Of a DNA stretch of 64,000 bases, positions 1 through 12,763 are shown piece after piece; the first letter of the stretch is position 1; each line of letters opens with the position of its first letter. A program made the translations under genes and the position numbers. The DNA lies in contig MU858045.1 of the NCBI GenBank assembly GCA_033297075.1, positions 806,001 through 870,000 on the forward strand, read 5' to 3'. The notes below the pieces were generated by a model. It saw only the letters and a program-made list of their open reading frames with translations, ran no database searches and was not told where the DNA came from. The DNA comes from Rhypophila decipiens (lineage: Eukaryota > Ascomycota > Sordariomycetes > Sordariales > Naviculisporaceae).

Positions 1-177
1 AGCCAAGTTTCCAGCTCACACACTCATCTGGCTCTCGACCACGCTATTGCCGGTGGAAATACCAGAAATGCAAGTCACCTGGGATTGCATCTCCCTTTTA
101 CGGAATAGGCAAGAAGTACACATCAGAAACTATGTTGTTCGAGACTCAGGGGGAGCAGCCTGTCTCTCATTTGTGTG

Positions 178-185
178 TATATAAG
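178..185 (+). promoter_or_regulatory. TATA-box-like element upstream of the WSC gene
   Basis: A perfect TATATAAG lies 106 nt before the ATG at 291, at a plausible distance for a fungal core promoter with a short leader. Seen in sequence; promoter use is inferred. Confidence 0.55.
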
Positions 186-290
186 TAGGTAGATGACCTG
201 GAGACGGACAGGACTGGATATCACCGTCATCTCAAACCCCTTTTGCATGTCTGCTTTCGGTGCCATCTGGACATTGTCACTCTTGTGAAG

Positions 291-2274
291 ATGGGTTCCT
301 TCCTGTTCAAACTGCGGTGCTTGCCGCTTGCCGCTCTCTTTCTCCCCACGGCCTCGGCTCTTCCTGCCGAGAATAACCTCCGCACCCGGGACACGAGCTT
401 CACGTCGCTCGGATGCTTTAGCGATAGCCCAAGCCGCATCCTGCCCAACAAGGTCATCAGTACCCATGATATGACAGCCGCCAGATGCGCTCTCAACTGT
501 GCCGGCTACGACTACTTCGGGACGCAGTATTCCTCCGAATGCTACTGCGGCAACGACGCCGCCCATTTCCGGATTCTAGTACAAGGGATGCTACACCGAC
601 AACGTTCCCGAACGTGTCTTGGCCGGTATAACAGTGGCTACGGATGATATGACTCTGGAAAAGTGTGCCAATTTCTGTCAGGTGGGCGGCTATCCTGCCT
701 TTGGCGTTGAGTATGGTTCCGAGTGCTTCTGTGGAACCAGCTTGGACACCCGTTCGACCAAGGTGCCCGAGGTCGAGTGCTCTATGACGTGCAAGGGAGA
801 CGGTACTCAGTCTTGTGGAGGACCGAACCGTCTTAATGTCTACCAGGTTCCATCTTCGGTCGGGGGTGGGAGCAACGTCGAGACAGTTGGCGAGTTCCGG
901 TATGCATCATGCTGGACCGACGATGTCAATGACCGCGCGCTGAAGGCTGTCGACTGGCGGACCGACGACATGACGGTCGAGAAGTGTGCCGACCGATGCA
1001 CGGGGTACTCTTACTTCGGCCTCGAGTACTCTCGCGAGTGCTTCTGCGGGAATGAACTTGCCCACCGCAGCACGTCAGCCCCCGAGAAAGAGTGTGCCAT
1101 GCTCTGCGTGGGAAATCCGAGCCAGCTCTGCGGTGGGGGCTCTAGGTTGAACTTGTACACCAGGGTGGCAGCGTCAACCTCGGTATCGAGCTCGAGCTCG
1201 AGCTCGACAACTGCGCCCCAAAGCTCCATCGTGCCATCCTCTCAGGCGCCGTCCTCGATCATGTCGAGCACCGCCTCGTCGAATATCATTACCAGCTCCA
1301 GCACCGCGGCACCGTCGTCCTCGTCGTCCCCGGCTTCGACCACATCCTCCACCGTGGTCTCAACTTCGCCATCAACCTCGTCATCAACCACACCATCAAC
1401 CTCGACCTCATCAACGAGCCAAGGCCCGGAGTTGACGACTATCACTAGCTGCCCGCCCGAACCCACATACCACGGCACCACGGGCGAGCGTTGCTACAGA
1501 TCTGGGGGCCTGCCAGCCCCTTGCAGGACGCTCGGCAGCAGCACCCTCAACTCAAGAAGTCTTCAACCCACAGCAAGTGCCTGCAAATCCGCTCTGACTC
1601 GCTACGGCATGACCCCCGTCCCCGCCGCATCCGCTTGTTTCCCTACTAGTATTCCAGCTATCCCAATCTCAGCGGTTGCGGCCTCAATCCGCAGCAGTAT
1701 TTATGATTGCATCAACGCTCCTACTGCCTCCCTCGTCTGCAACTTTAACGCCGATTGCCAGACCAACACCTACACAGTCGGCCAAGTTCCCTCGCCAACT
1801 CCTAGCCTCGGCGTAGACCTTCTCGGCAGCGATGGCACATTTGAATCCGGAACTCTAGGGAACTGGGTCCTGGGCTCGGGCACTAACCTCGTGTCCACGA
1901 CAGTCACCACGGTGAATCCCAGGTCGGGGTCCCGTTCTCTGCTGATGCGCTATCTGAACGTCAACGGAGGTGGCAATTCCATCACGTACAACATGTTTGT
2001 GATTCCAGGTCGTCAATATCAATTCAACTTGTACTATCGACACACCAACCCGTCGAGTGCCACCAGCCTCTACCTTTACGTCTACCCTGATACCATTCAG
2101 ACGGATTTTGGGACAGCCCAGCTGAAGAATGCGCCTGCGAATGTATGGGGGACGAGGACTATCACTTTTACCGCTGCCGCTTCATGGGTCCAGCTTGTGA
2201 TTAATGTGGGCGGAAATGTCGCTTCGACAAATGATGTCTACATTGATGATATCACCTTGAAGAGGTTGACATGA
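291..2274 (+). CDS. Secreted WSC-domain protein with C-terminal carbohydrate-binding-like domain; first WSC module disrupted
   Basis: The ATG at 291 opens a hydrophobic signal peptide (core around LPLAALFLPTASA), so the product is probably secreted or wall-associated. A first WSC module runs over about nt 405-570 and stops after its CYCGN motif, so the C-terminal third with its CGG signature is missing. A second WSC (nt 580-850) and a third (nt 895-1165) are complete, each with paired cysteines and a CGG..RLN..Y ending. A Ser/Thr-rich, probably O-glycosylated linker covers about 1180-1430. It is followed by a Cys-containing segment and a terminal beta-sandwich region (about 1800-2271) resembling CBM4_9-type domains. 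The frame changes between WSC1 and WSC2. An in-frame stop TAG sits at 577-579 just before WSC2 and could be the end of an intron (TTCTAG, then TAC at 580), but no proper donor lies nearby. It may be a pseudogene, an assembly error or a gene with an unusual intron. WSC modules bind wall or environmental glucans. Confidence 0.8.
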
Positions 2275-5200
2275 TCGACGAGTGTTTCACGAGGTGTCTA
2301 CAGGGGGTGTAATTAATTTTCTATCCTGAGACTTGGAATCATGTAACCTTGACATTTTATGTATATAATTACAATATATTACACGGTCTAATCCTTTTAC
2401 TTTTCTCTTTTCCCTTTTGGCTTTCTGTTCCCATTACCTAGATTTGTTGAGAAATCTACCAAGTGCACCCGTGAAGCTACGAACCAGTTTAGGGATACAA
2501 GCTGTAGGTATCTTCCTGTTAATCGAGACCTAATTACATACGGGAAGATCGAGATACCGACCGACAGCCAGAATGACAATGCCCGTGGTTACATGAGTCC
2601 TGCGGGTCTTTTTGATTCACCAAGCAAGCAGTTTGTGATAGCCCTCCCTGATTGTTGGATTATAAACATCCCCCAGGTAGGTCTACCTCGGGGTAAGAAA
2701 TCTGAAGGTCTACAATAATTAACATGGACCTTGAAGGCAGCATCTAGATTATATGAGACTGTAAAGATTAGGTTGTACCTATGTTGTCACTTTAGACTGC
2801 TCTCCCTCGGTTGAGCTACTAACTATATTTTCTTCAACTCATGCAGTTTCTGAACTCCAACTTAGGTAGCTAGGTTACCTAGGTATGAAAGTAGGTGTCC
2901 TAGGGGCATGTGCAGGCCCGAATGGAAGTTGAGTCTCTTACCATTTTGAAGCTATCGGTCACCCAGGTAGGTAGGTAGGTAATTAGGTCAAGGCATGTAC
3001 CACATTGACCACGAGTAACTGTGTGTTGGATGCTCATGTTGACGAGGTCGGCAGCAGAATACTTTCCGAATCACAAGTTCCTGCAAGACGTGAAAATATA
3101 TCGAGCTTCATGCAAAAATCTCACCGTGCCATTTCCTTCACCCGTCTGTCTCTCAGATCAAGTTGAGCTTCGAGTCAGCTCAGGGGTAATAATGGGTCAA
3201 GAAGTGCCGAGCCGCTGCGCTTAATCATCAACCCATCCATCCATCCAACCAGACCAAAGGTACGTACCCAAAAAGTCCTTCAATATGATATACGCACCTT
3301 AAATTTGGGCCTTCCGGGTATATCTGCCAATCCTCGATACATAACCCCTGGGATCTTCATATCCCAAGAAGGCTGTGACGGAGGGAGGGCGGTCGACGTA
3401 ACAACATCGTGTTGGTTGGTGCTTCCCCGAAATTTCACCCCCACATCAGTGATACCATTATTAAGTGTAAAGGATAGGCATGTAACACATCCTGCCCTGC
3501 ATGTGTGTGTCCTTGGCTTGGGCTGTTGGTGACATCCCGTTAGAGGTCGAGCGAGGACAAGCCAGTCCGTCACTGATATTGGACAGCTTGGAATGCAAGT
3601 TGGAACTTTATGCATTGGTACCCTGTGGAAATAAAAAGGCAGGAGAAAGGGGAATTGGACAAAGAACGAGATAGGAAATCAACAAAACATTATCCCTGCA
3701 TCTCCATGAGAAAGAACAAAATGATGCAATGAGGTTTGTTGAGAAAGCATGTGAAAGTTCATCTCCGGCCTCTTACTGGCTGTAAGCGGTGCTCAGCCTC
3801 ATGCACCCTTTTAGGCAGGCGGGCTAGCCGAAAAGGGGGGTCGGACACGGACACCGTTGAAGCCGTTCGTTCACTCCGTCATGTCCAAACAAAGCCCTCC
3901 TTCCCCTTTTCAGGCATGAAATTGACTCATTCGGTAAGTGGGAATGGTATTCCTTTTCCAAACTATTGTTCAGGGAAAAAGCCCTCGAGTCGGTTTGCTG
4001 GATTGGGATTGGTCCTGCCCCTTTTGGAGTGCGAGATGGCCTCACTTTTGCCAAATTAGGCCACCGTGGCAGGCCAGGGATTTCCGCATATCGGGCTTGT
4101 CCAATGAAACTGGGACTTTCGGCATTTGAGATCAAATCTTGTCGACAGCAAGCTTGAGGCTGTTGGCTTTGTGCCCGGGTTGAATGGTATGAGGCCACGG
4201 ATGGCATAATATTTCTCATCAGTGTTGAGAAACATAGTGCAGAAGCTTGGGATAGGAGGCCGCACAGTAGGCAATCAGCTAGGTAGAATCTCCTAGCAAG
4301 CTCATCACGTGTCGAATTTCCAATAACTGTTGCGCATGCTGTGAGGGCAGGCAGCGGGAGCCCACCGACCGGGACGGTCACGGGCAACGTCGGGAGGTGG
4401 GTCTGATCGGCGGCTGCACAGCCACCGCACCTTCCCCGCATGCTCCGTTACCACTTCCCCGGGCCCGGGTCTCCACAAAAGATCGGAGATGACAACCAAT
4501 AAAGGACACCGTCTCATAAGGCTGTGCAATTAACGATCCGAACTAAACCCCAGTCAGACCGGAGGAGCCGATGTGAAGATAAAGCCCATGATTCTTTTCT
4601 CTTCAAAACATTCCGGGCTTGAGAGCCAAGGGTACACACGATGCATGTCTGGCGCCCGGTTAAAGGAGTCGTTGAATTATCACATTCAACCATGGACCCC
4701 CAAATCGACCGAGATTGCTCTGCACATTCCATATGCAGTCGATGAATGTGCCGCACAAACCAAGTGGAACTGATCTTGGTCGTCCCAATCACGACATTAG
4801 TCACAAAAAGTCCTCTCCGGGTAACGTTTCAGCACCACGGGCACTCCCGAGGCCTTCATGTCTGGTGACCCGGGTCGCAAAGAATCATCGGTCATCGACA
4901 ATGGATGATCTTACGGAGAAGGAAGGTTTCATTTGACGACATTCTCCCGTGATGCGGACGTGAATCGCCATAGAGGAATACGACGGATGGCGGCCCGCGA
5001 GACCTATGATCGATCCTCGCTGGCGTGGACAAGTCCCTTCGGCTTGCAAAGTACCGACGCTTGTATTGAGAAAACGGGCCGGTCTGTGAAGACTACTGCA
5101 ACCTTCCACGGCCCGAAGCATTGAAGGCAAGATGAAGAGCTGAGACTGCACATTATCACCTTCTCCTTGGAGTTGCAGCGACAAATATTAACAATTGCTT

Positions 5201-8003
5201 CCGATATAGTCAGGAAAGGGGTTTTCAAGCCATATTGTAGCCCGACGCGGCAAAAATACAACCAACGAACCGCGTGTTTCGGGTCAGGTAGTAGGCTACC
5301 CGTAGTTGATACCGAGCTTCGAAATAGACGCGATTGGCGAGGGTGACACAAGCCCTACAAGGGCTTGGTTGCTCAAAGCTGTGTCGATTGCGCAGCTACA
5401 TTCTATGACGTTACTGGACCTGCAAACAGAGTGTTGTGGTGTTGTCGGCAATCATGTCAGCGAGGCGGTGCAAAGAAACCTTGCCTGATCACAGTGCCAG
5501 TATATTGAATCGATAGCCGTTCGGATATCGATTCTCATCAACAACCAGGCAGGCAAAACCGTTGTGTCCGCGACCGGATCTAGCCTCAAACCGGGCCACG
5601 TTGTCACCTAACTGAAGGGCGTGGTGTCTGCGTTGAATCGTAAAACATGACGTGGTCCGGTGGGTTAGGGATGATGGTTGATTCATGCCACTCAGACCGA
5701 GGCAATGGATCACCTCGCCGTGAGCTGATGAATCTTGATTGATACGCAGAGACATAACTGACAGCCTGGACCGAGAAAGCGGCGGAGAGGGAGGATCGGT
5801 GTCAGTGTGTCGAACAATTGCAAGGCCCAAGGTCAGTCACTGGCACAGCACCTACCGAGCTGCAAGCTGGAGGATGCGAGTATGGGGCGGAGAGACTGGT
5901 GAATGTGCGGCGGCGGAGAGAGAGAGTTGTGAGCCAGGTGCCCATGAACCTGGAACCTGATCGAAGGTTGGTGTGGACTTTGGAAAATCGGTGGAAACTG
6001 GAAACTGAGCTGAGGAAACAAAAGCTGGCCGCCAAAAGCGGCCGCATGGCAGGTTTATAACGACCGGAACAGCAAGTTACCGCAGTGGCCCTCCGAGGCG
6101 GAATACCTCCCTGTTAACAAAAAGGGCACGCTAAAAGGAGAAAGCTATTCCCCATTGACGTGCTGCTTTACGAGAGCGTGGACGTCAGTTACTGAGATTG
6201 GTGCCTTTGTCGAAGGAGCTGCGGGCACTGGGCCAACGGTTCGAGGGGATAGCCGCCTGAAACTATGTCGTTTGTTGTTGAATCAGGCTGACGAGACTGC
6301 GACCGCGATAGGGCCAATGGGATGGCGTGGAGGCACAAGTGGCTGTGCGGCTGCAAGGAGCTCCCGCTACCGATATGAACGACAGAGCAGTCCTCGGTAG
6401 GTCACACAGGGAATAAATCCGTGCTTGGGTCCGGAAATGGAGACGTGATGATGCGACCTGTTGCGGCGGCCCGGACGAACAAGCCACAGTCGTACTTTTG
6501 GAGGCTTTGGCAAAAAGCAGTGCAAATGCAGTTGAGCATGTCATGGAATTGAATTGCACCCAAGGCAACAGCCGAGAGCCATGGTGGGTAATTTGAATGA
6601 GGAATTTGAAATGTCGAGTCTTTTTGTCAGGTCCTTTGAAACGCAGTGATTACACTGTACGGGTTGATTATTTGGAAATCTTGCGACAATGTTTTTCAAA
6701 TTCATGGGGAAAGCAAAAAGAACGTTTTGGGACTAGCCCGATCGGGGAAGGACAGGGGCTCCTGAAAGTGGACCCCACGTCGTCGACGGGGACCACATTC
6801 ACGACCCGTCTGGAAGTGGACATGAAGCTCCTTCCCTGTCGTCTTTCGAGCTCGATATCTCCCAACCTGGAAGCCGCGATCCATAGGTGCCACCAACTCG
6901 GAAGGATTGAGAGCAGTAAATCCAACTTTGCAAGATGGCATGACCCAAACAGCCAGGTGCATCTTCTCGTGCACTTTGGCTGAAGTCATGGACACCCGCT
7001 GCCTGGCTGTCATAACCAACAAAACATGACAGCATGACGCCTCGCCGCTCTTCGTCTCTTTTCACACCTAAATCTCTTGTTTATCTGTTTTTTTGGCTCG
7101 TTTTCAAGTCTATATCTCGTCGACTGAGGCCCAACTTCATCATTTCGAAACCAGTTCAAAATACAGGCTCCCATCACCTGAATCTGCCCTATGTGCCGCT
7201 CTGGATCACGATACAAGTTCCTGCCATCAAGTGCCGGATCCTTTCCGTTGCATCATATTGCTGAATGACTGGGCCTCTAGTTTTCCAGGCTGCAGTTGGT
7301 CCAGACAGAAGCGAATGGTATCTTGTACTGGGTAGCTAGGTCACGTTGTGGACTTGATGTGTTAGTCTTTCTCTTCCCCGGCCCCTTGTTGCTGGTCTGT
7401 CGTACTCGACGAGGTACCCATCATAGTCACTTACACAAGTCTCCCTGTTCTCTTGTGTTCTCCCATTGCTATCCTATGTCCCCTTCACCTTCCCTTTTTC
7501 CTCTCCGTGGTCCTGGGTCAACAAAGTTGGCCCGATATGAGGCCATCTCAACCCTCCTGCTCCTGTCTCTTTCCTATCTTGCCCCTTTCCATGCAACCCT
7601 TGACCCCTATCCCATATCCCACACCATCGAGCTAGCTATCCCGGACCTAGTAGCTCCTGGTCTGGCTTTTCCCTCGACTGAGAGCACAGTGTCCGGCATC
7701 CTTCCCGGGAGGCTGTTCAACGCACCCACGCCCTACGTCCACACATGCCCCATGTCGTTTATTTCCAGTACTCGAGCCAACACTCATCGACTGGCTGTAC
7801 CAAGACCGGGCCGCACGTCTATGCCCCACCCTACTCTTGCATTCTTCCTCTTAGATTGCTTGTCTTGTCATCAGCCTTATAAGCTTCTTATTCCTGTTTG
7901 GTTCGTTGACGTCCAACTAGAGCTTTAGTACAATTACGTCCTCTGCGATCCGCGTCCTTTTGATCCTTCACCCCCCCTCCACTTCTTTCCCCTTTCGGTT
8001 TCA
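2275..8003. other. Noncoding interval between the WSC gene and the SWIM-finger gene
   Basis: No reading frame here has recognisable domains or a plausible exon structure. The left part is A/T-richer and holds AGGT repeats (four copies at 2965-2980) and TACCTAGGTA palindromes near 2876. The longest open frame (3824-4441, minus) has no family resemblance. From about 7350 to 8003 the plus strand is strongly pyrimidine-rich, typical of a fungal promoter or 5' leader for the gene starting at 8004. Confidence 0.6.
2965..2980. repeat. AGGT tetranucleotide repeat, 4 copies
   Basis: Four perfect AGGT units in a row. Related AGGTAG and CCTAGGTAGG words recur in other noncoding parts of the window, for example at 21046-21059. 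Confidence 0.8.
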
Positions 8004-9797
8004 ATGTCTCTTTCCCCCACCACGGGTATGAGTCGGCTATCGCTTGAAGCCGCACCTCCAAGTAGCACCATTCTTCAACACAAGATGCAGTCACAGTCAC
8101 GAACTACTTCCTCTCCCCGAGAGTCAGAAGAGGACTATGAGAGCGAGTGGGATGAAGACGAGGAGACCGGAAACGTTCTCTCTTCGCCCTCGGGCCTCAA
8201 ATACGACATCACAAACCTGTCCCCCAAGACCCAGAGGGTGGTCAAAGAGATGCTCGACCAACAGGCCACCGAGGCACCGCCGCAGATATCACTCGAATTA
8301 TGTGGCATAAAGGAAGAGAGCGAGGACGATGGCATCTTCTATGCCTTCCAGCTGCACGAGATAGTCCCCTGTTCCGTCCGTCTGGGGTCCAAGCACAGCA
8401 AACGGTTTTCCAAACCCAAGTGCGAATGTCCAGACGCGAGGTACCGGAACGCACGACCATGCAAGCACCTTGTCTGGCTCTTTGACAGGATCTCGAAACA
8501 GACTCTCTTCGACCACGATCCTGAAGCGGAGCTCACTCTCACCGAGTACGGTTACGCCCAAGAGCTAGGAGATCCCTTTCAGCAAGTCTCGGATATCCGC
8601 CTCGACGTCCTAGCCGAGGGCCTTCATTGCGATGTGGCTGCGCCCAACTGCGACACGGCCCCTCCCAGCCGTTCGCGACTGAGAGAAGCTCGAGAGCTGC
8701 TTGCCGCCATAGTAGGCGTGGAGTCAAATGAACTTGAGACGTACAGAACGGACCTCGAGACCTCACACAACAGCTCGGCACTGATTCGCCGTGGCGACTT
8801 GGAAGCCACCTTCTTTTCTCTTCTTTTAGCATCACATTCCCTTGCTACTTGGGTACGGCAAGAGATCCAGCCTCCTGAGCCGGTTATTGATCCCTTTCGG
8901 GCACAACACCAACGCGTCTTGCGCATTATTTCCGAACTCGACGCTTATTCCTCGTCCCTACAAGACCCAGAGGCACTGCAGGCTCGACGCATCGAAGGCA
9001 AAGAAGCCGAGGGACCTCGAAATGTTTCTTGGGCTGCTGCTCAGATACAACATTGCGTTCGGAGAATCGAGAAGCTGATAGCCCGCGGCGCTTCCCCCTT
9101 GACCGCCTGGGAACGGTCGTCGGCTGCTCGTGCCCTCGTAGGCATTCTAAAAGCAGTCGTACATCATAATATTGAATCACACGGAGGTAACACAACAGAC
9201 GACAGAAATCTTTTCATGTTATTGGTGGGAAATCATGACACCGGTTTCGTCTTCTCTGCGCTCGACATGCTGGTCGATCAAAGCCAGTTCATCGAAGAGC
9301 TGGAGGACATTATGGACCTCCTCGGTCGGTTCGGAGCCCCCGCATCATACGCCGCCAATATGCGTAGCCTTATCACTCGCATGCGCAGCTACAAAGGCGG
9401 ATGGGACGTCAATTCTGGCAACCGCAGCGCTGGCGGCTCGGTCGGAACTGACAGTGGGGGTGGCACACACCGAAGCAACACACCCGTTTTAGATGAGCGG
9501 GCTCTGGGAGAGCATTCTCCTCCTTCCAAATCAGCATCCGCTCCAACCTCGGTATCTGATTCTCCTTCGGGGGCACCGTCGGCTGCTACTGCTGATGATG
9601 GGCTGTTTCTTACACCGGAACTTCCTGCCAGTGCAACCAGACGTGGGAATCCACGCGGCCGCGCCGGCCCCGCTAATAGCCGTAGTCGTGGCCGAGGAAG
9701 AGGCATAACTTCGGACCCTTCGAGCACAGCGGGCGCTAAAAGGTCTGTATCTGGGGGCGGCCAGGATCGCGGCAGGGGCTCCAAACGGGCTCGATGA
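8004..9797 (+). CDS. SWIM-type zinc-finger protein
   Basis: Single-exon frame of 597 aa; the ATG at 8004 follows a CT-rich leader. Residues 40-55 are acidic. The SWIM zinc-binding signature lies at 140-155: Cys140, Cys142, Cys153 and His155, spaced CxCx10CxH and followed by a hydrophobic LVWLFDRI helix. The middle region (about 215-470) is predicted helical and holds no domain I can name. The tail (about 480-597) is Ser/Pro-rich and ends with RGR/RGRGRG repeats, typical of nucleic-acid or protein interaction and possible arginine methylation. SWIM fingers occur in MuDR transposases, MEKK1, and Shu2/SWS1-type recombination proteins. This protein is larger than Shu2 and shows no transposase domain, so a chromatin or DNA-associated role is only inferred. 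It looks intact, with no frame breaks. Confidence 0.82.
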   Translation: MSLSPTTGMSRLSLEAAPPSSTILQHKMQSQSRTTSSPRESEEDYESEWDEDEETGNVLSSPSGLKYDITNLSPKTQRVVKEMLDQQATEAPPQISLELCGIKEESEDDGIFYAFQLHEIVPCSVRLGSKHSKRFSKPKCECPDARYRNARPCKHLVWLFDRISKQTLFDHDPEAELTLTEYGYAQELGDPFQQVSDIRLDVLAEGLHCDVAAPNCDTAPPSRSRLREARELLAAIVGVESNELETYRTDLETSHNSSALIRRGDLEATFFSLLLASHSLATWVRQEIQPPEPVIDPFRAQHQRVLRIISELDAYSSSLQDPEALQARRIEGKEAEGPRNVSWAAAQIQHCVRRIEKLIARGASPLTAWERSSAARALVGILKAVVHHNIESHGGNTTDDRNLFMLLVGNHDTGFVFSALDMLVDQSQFIEELEDIMDLLGRFGAPASYAANMRSLITRMRSYKGGWDVNSGNRSAGGSVGTDSGGGTHRSNTPVLDERALGEHSPPSKSASAPTSVSDSPSGAPSAATADDGLFLTPELPASATRRGNPRGRAGPANSRSRGRGRGITSDPSSTAGAKRSVSGGGQDRGRGSKRAR

Positions 9798-10479
9798 AGT
9801 ATTGCAACTTTCCCGCTTTCTAGGGAGGGAAACAGTTATCCAAGACTTGGCGATGATTTACATGTGTCCTCTGTATACCTTTCCTTCAGTTTCTACGTAC
9901 ATGCTCGATTTCATTCCTTGATGCGACAGGCATTACATGTACATTATGATGGAACATATTGGAGGCTAGCTTGGTTTGGGATATCAAGAGGCTTGTACTA
10001 CCATTTAAACAATCCCAGGAGCTGGTTTCCTGGTCAGAACAGTATATATTTTATTTTAGGTCTACGGACACCCGAACAATACACTTGTAAATAAATGACT
10101 GGCCAAAATAGTGATGACTCGTTGGTGCAATCAGAATCAAGTCAAGTCCCGCGATGTTAGAAGATTGTAGGAAAATGAATATCTTGGTGAGATTCTTCTT
10201 ATTTACCTACCCATCCCTATGTGTCCATGAACCATGGCATGTAATACAACATTGATTGGTGCTTGATACCCAAAAAGACTGGCCTGAAAGCCGAAAAACC
10301 CAACGCCTGCGATCTACTGATTTGTACATACATTCCAATAAGCCAAATCTATCTCGAGAAAGCCCAAAACAAAGTAGGAAGAAAAGGGCAGACCAGAAAT
10401 TCCATCATATCCAATCCTGTTAATATGTGCCCAAGATGTCCAACTCCCTTAATGTTGCATCCAAGACCATATCAGGGCA
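9798..10479. other. Convergent intergenic spacer
   Basis: This 0.7 kb A/T-richer spacer separates the 3' ends of the plus-strand SWIM gene and the minus-strand phosphatase gene. It should hold both polyadenylation regions. I see no gene in it. Confidence 0.6.
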
Positions 10480-12763
10480 TCACAAAGGCGCACCATCCTC
10501 TACAGCGCCATAAACAAACTGCCCCTTAGCTTCGCCCTTTTCATATCCATATCCATCCTTCTCACCATCACTCCCACTCGCCTGCGTCTTCCCAGTCCCA
10601 CCGCTCAAATCCCCAAAACAAGCATACTCATATCTTGCTCGACGGGGCATATCCTCCTGCACCTTCAAAAACATCTCAAACTCACACCATCCATCCACCC
10701 TAGTAGCATCACACTCGGGGAAACTCCATCCCAACGGAATCGTCCTCTGATTCATTACAAAATGGACATATTTCGTTTCCTTACCGCCGCCCTCTTCATA
10801 CCCAGATCGATCTGCCTTGAGCGGTTTAGGCGTCTTGATTATTTCGATATCTAACCGCGCCCCGAAGGGCGTGAGATGCGATACCGTGAAATTATGTTTA
10901 CCCGGGTGAGCATTTGGATCCAACGCGCCGGCGAATTGTCGTAGTCCAAAGGCCGTAAGGATAGAGATTATATTCGTGTCGTGCGAGAAGTCGAGGTATA
11001 GACTCTGGTTCAAGGGAAACGTGTCGGTATTATTGTCCAGCGTGACGTTGATTTGCGAGCCTGAATATCCGAGGGTATGGTTTTTGAGTCGGGCGAGAAC
11101 TTCCTGCTGGTATCCGATACCGATTGCCCTTCCTACGGGGGAACCAAATGAGTTACCGCCGTAGAAGGCTAGATCGATGGAATAGCCAAAGTTGATCCAT
11201 TCTTGGTAGGTGAAGAGGTCGCAGAAGCGGCTATATCCGTAGGCGACTGTTTCGTAGGGACACATGGTCATGGCGGCGTAGGTATCCCCTATTGTCCATT
11301 CGAAACCTTGGGTTAGGGAGGAGAATCGCTTTGTGGCGTCGGTGAGGTATTTGATTATCCATTTCTCGGCCGCGTCTTGGCCGCCTCGTGCTTTGCCTGC
11401 GTTGGGGCAGTTTAGAGAGCCGGCTAGGGAGTTGTTGAAGTTTCGCTCTTCAATTATCACTTCTATTGTTGCGTTTTGGGTCCTGTTTTACTGTGTTGGA
11501 ACTTCTTTACAGAGCTTGAGATTGTGTGGTTTTGGGTTTTTACTCACCATTCGAGGCCAAAGAACCCGGCCATGAAATACTCGGCGGATTTGAGCATACG
11601 ATCTTGGGTCTTGGACGATGGTGTCACCATGTCAGCGGATTTGAATGGTCCCGAGCAGAAGATTGAGATGGTTACTAACCGTCGTTCGTACGATAATCTT
11701 GCTGTTGGGATTATAAAGCTGGGAATACATGTACGAGTGGAGCACACCCGAGTCAAACAGCTCTTGCCTGCCTGTACACCGGTACCGCCTGCGTTAGATT
11801 AACTAGACCTCACAATAACGTGCCCTCTCCGTGTTCAATGGATTTGATGCGCGGGCCAAGGGCAGAGAAGGAAGCAAACTTACCCTTGGGAACAAGAATC
11901 TCATAACCCAACTCATATTTCCAATCGTTGAGAAACGATAACGCCTCTTTGGCCTTGAACTTGCCATTTTTCTTGGCCTCTGCAATACGATCACCCAGCG
12001 CATTGACGCCAGACCCCGAAGTAGGATACCTAGAGCCATGGCGTGAGAGCATCTGAGGTGGTTTCTCAATGTCAGTATCCATCCGTGCATAAACGAAACA
12101 GCAAGGACTGGAGTAACACACCTGCACCTGAACAATCTCAGCACCCTCGGGGATAGGCCACTCATCAACCCCAAACCCAGGCGAGGGCTCATAAGGCGAC
12201 AAGAACCCCATCATCTTGAAAATACTCTCATTTCCAGCACCCCCGCCACCACCTTGGATAGGAATCGCCGTCTGCAGCGGCGAATTCGGCACGTACGTAG
12301 CAGCATGATCGAACGTCCTGGTCTGCGCCATAAACGGTGCTCTTCCCGTGGCTGTCGGACCGGCCCATAATTGCGGCGATGTCTGGAAGTACTGCGGTAC
12401 TGTTGTCGTAGGGGAGGGTTTACACGGTGGGAATCCTTCTTCTTCTTCCTCCCCGATCATCGGCCCGCTCCCGCATGTCGAGGAAGGTCGTCGGGTTATC
12501 CCGAAAAGGGTACCATCCCCGGTTATGTAGCCTAACGCGAGGCTGAAAATGAGCGAGAGCGCAAATGCTAGCGTGAAGGGTTTCCAATTCCGTCGCAGCT
12601 GGCGGGCTAGGGCGCTGTCGTCGTCGTGGGCGAGGGTGAGGGGAGCTGCTGCTGAGCCGGTGCTGGCACTGTTGCTTCCACCATCGTCGTCCTGGTCGGA
12701 TTGGCCCACCGGTTGGTACCCGGGCTCTTTCTTCACACTGGCTGGACCCGAACGGATGGCCAT
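10480..12763 (-). CDS. Membrane-anchored histidine acid phosphatase (phytase-like)
   Basis: Five exons read 12763-12122, 12052-11884, 11771-11680, 11609-11548 and 11482-10480, giving 655 aa. The four introns (69, 112, 70 and 65 nt) have GTGTGT, GTAAGT, GTTAGT and GTGAGT donors. A longer frame begins upstream at a TTG, so I chose the first ATG, MAIRSG. A cytosolic tail of about 60 aa precedes one transmembrane segment (about 62-80), giving a type II topology, then a linker. The catalytic domain starts with the branch-2 histidine phosphatase motif RHGSRYP (His219 is the phospho-acceptor). It has the family motif TTTQDRM at about 300-306, NxS/T sites, and the proton-donor HD pair at 489-490 in FSHDTN. 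The family hydrolyses phosphomonoesters such as phytate outside the cell. The anchor is unlike classical secreted phytases and suggests a surface or vesicular enzyme; MINPP-like activity is an alternative. Confidence 0.88.

Noticed and set aside
3824..4441. 205-codon frame, minus strand
   Set aside because: No domain, competing frames on both strands, and no promoter-like or splice context.
7296..7928. 210-codon frame, plus strand
   Set aside because: Lies in the CT-rich leader region of the SWIM gene; composition follows the pyrimidine tracts and no family is recognisable.
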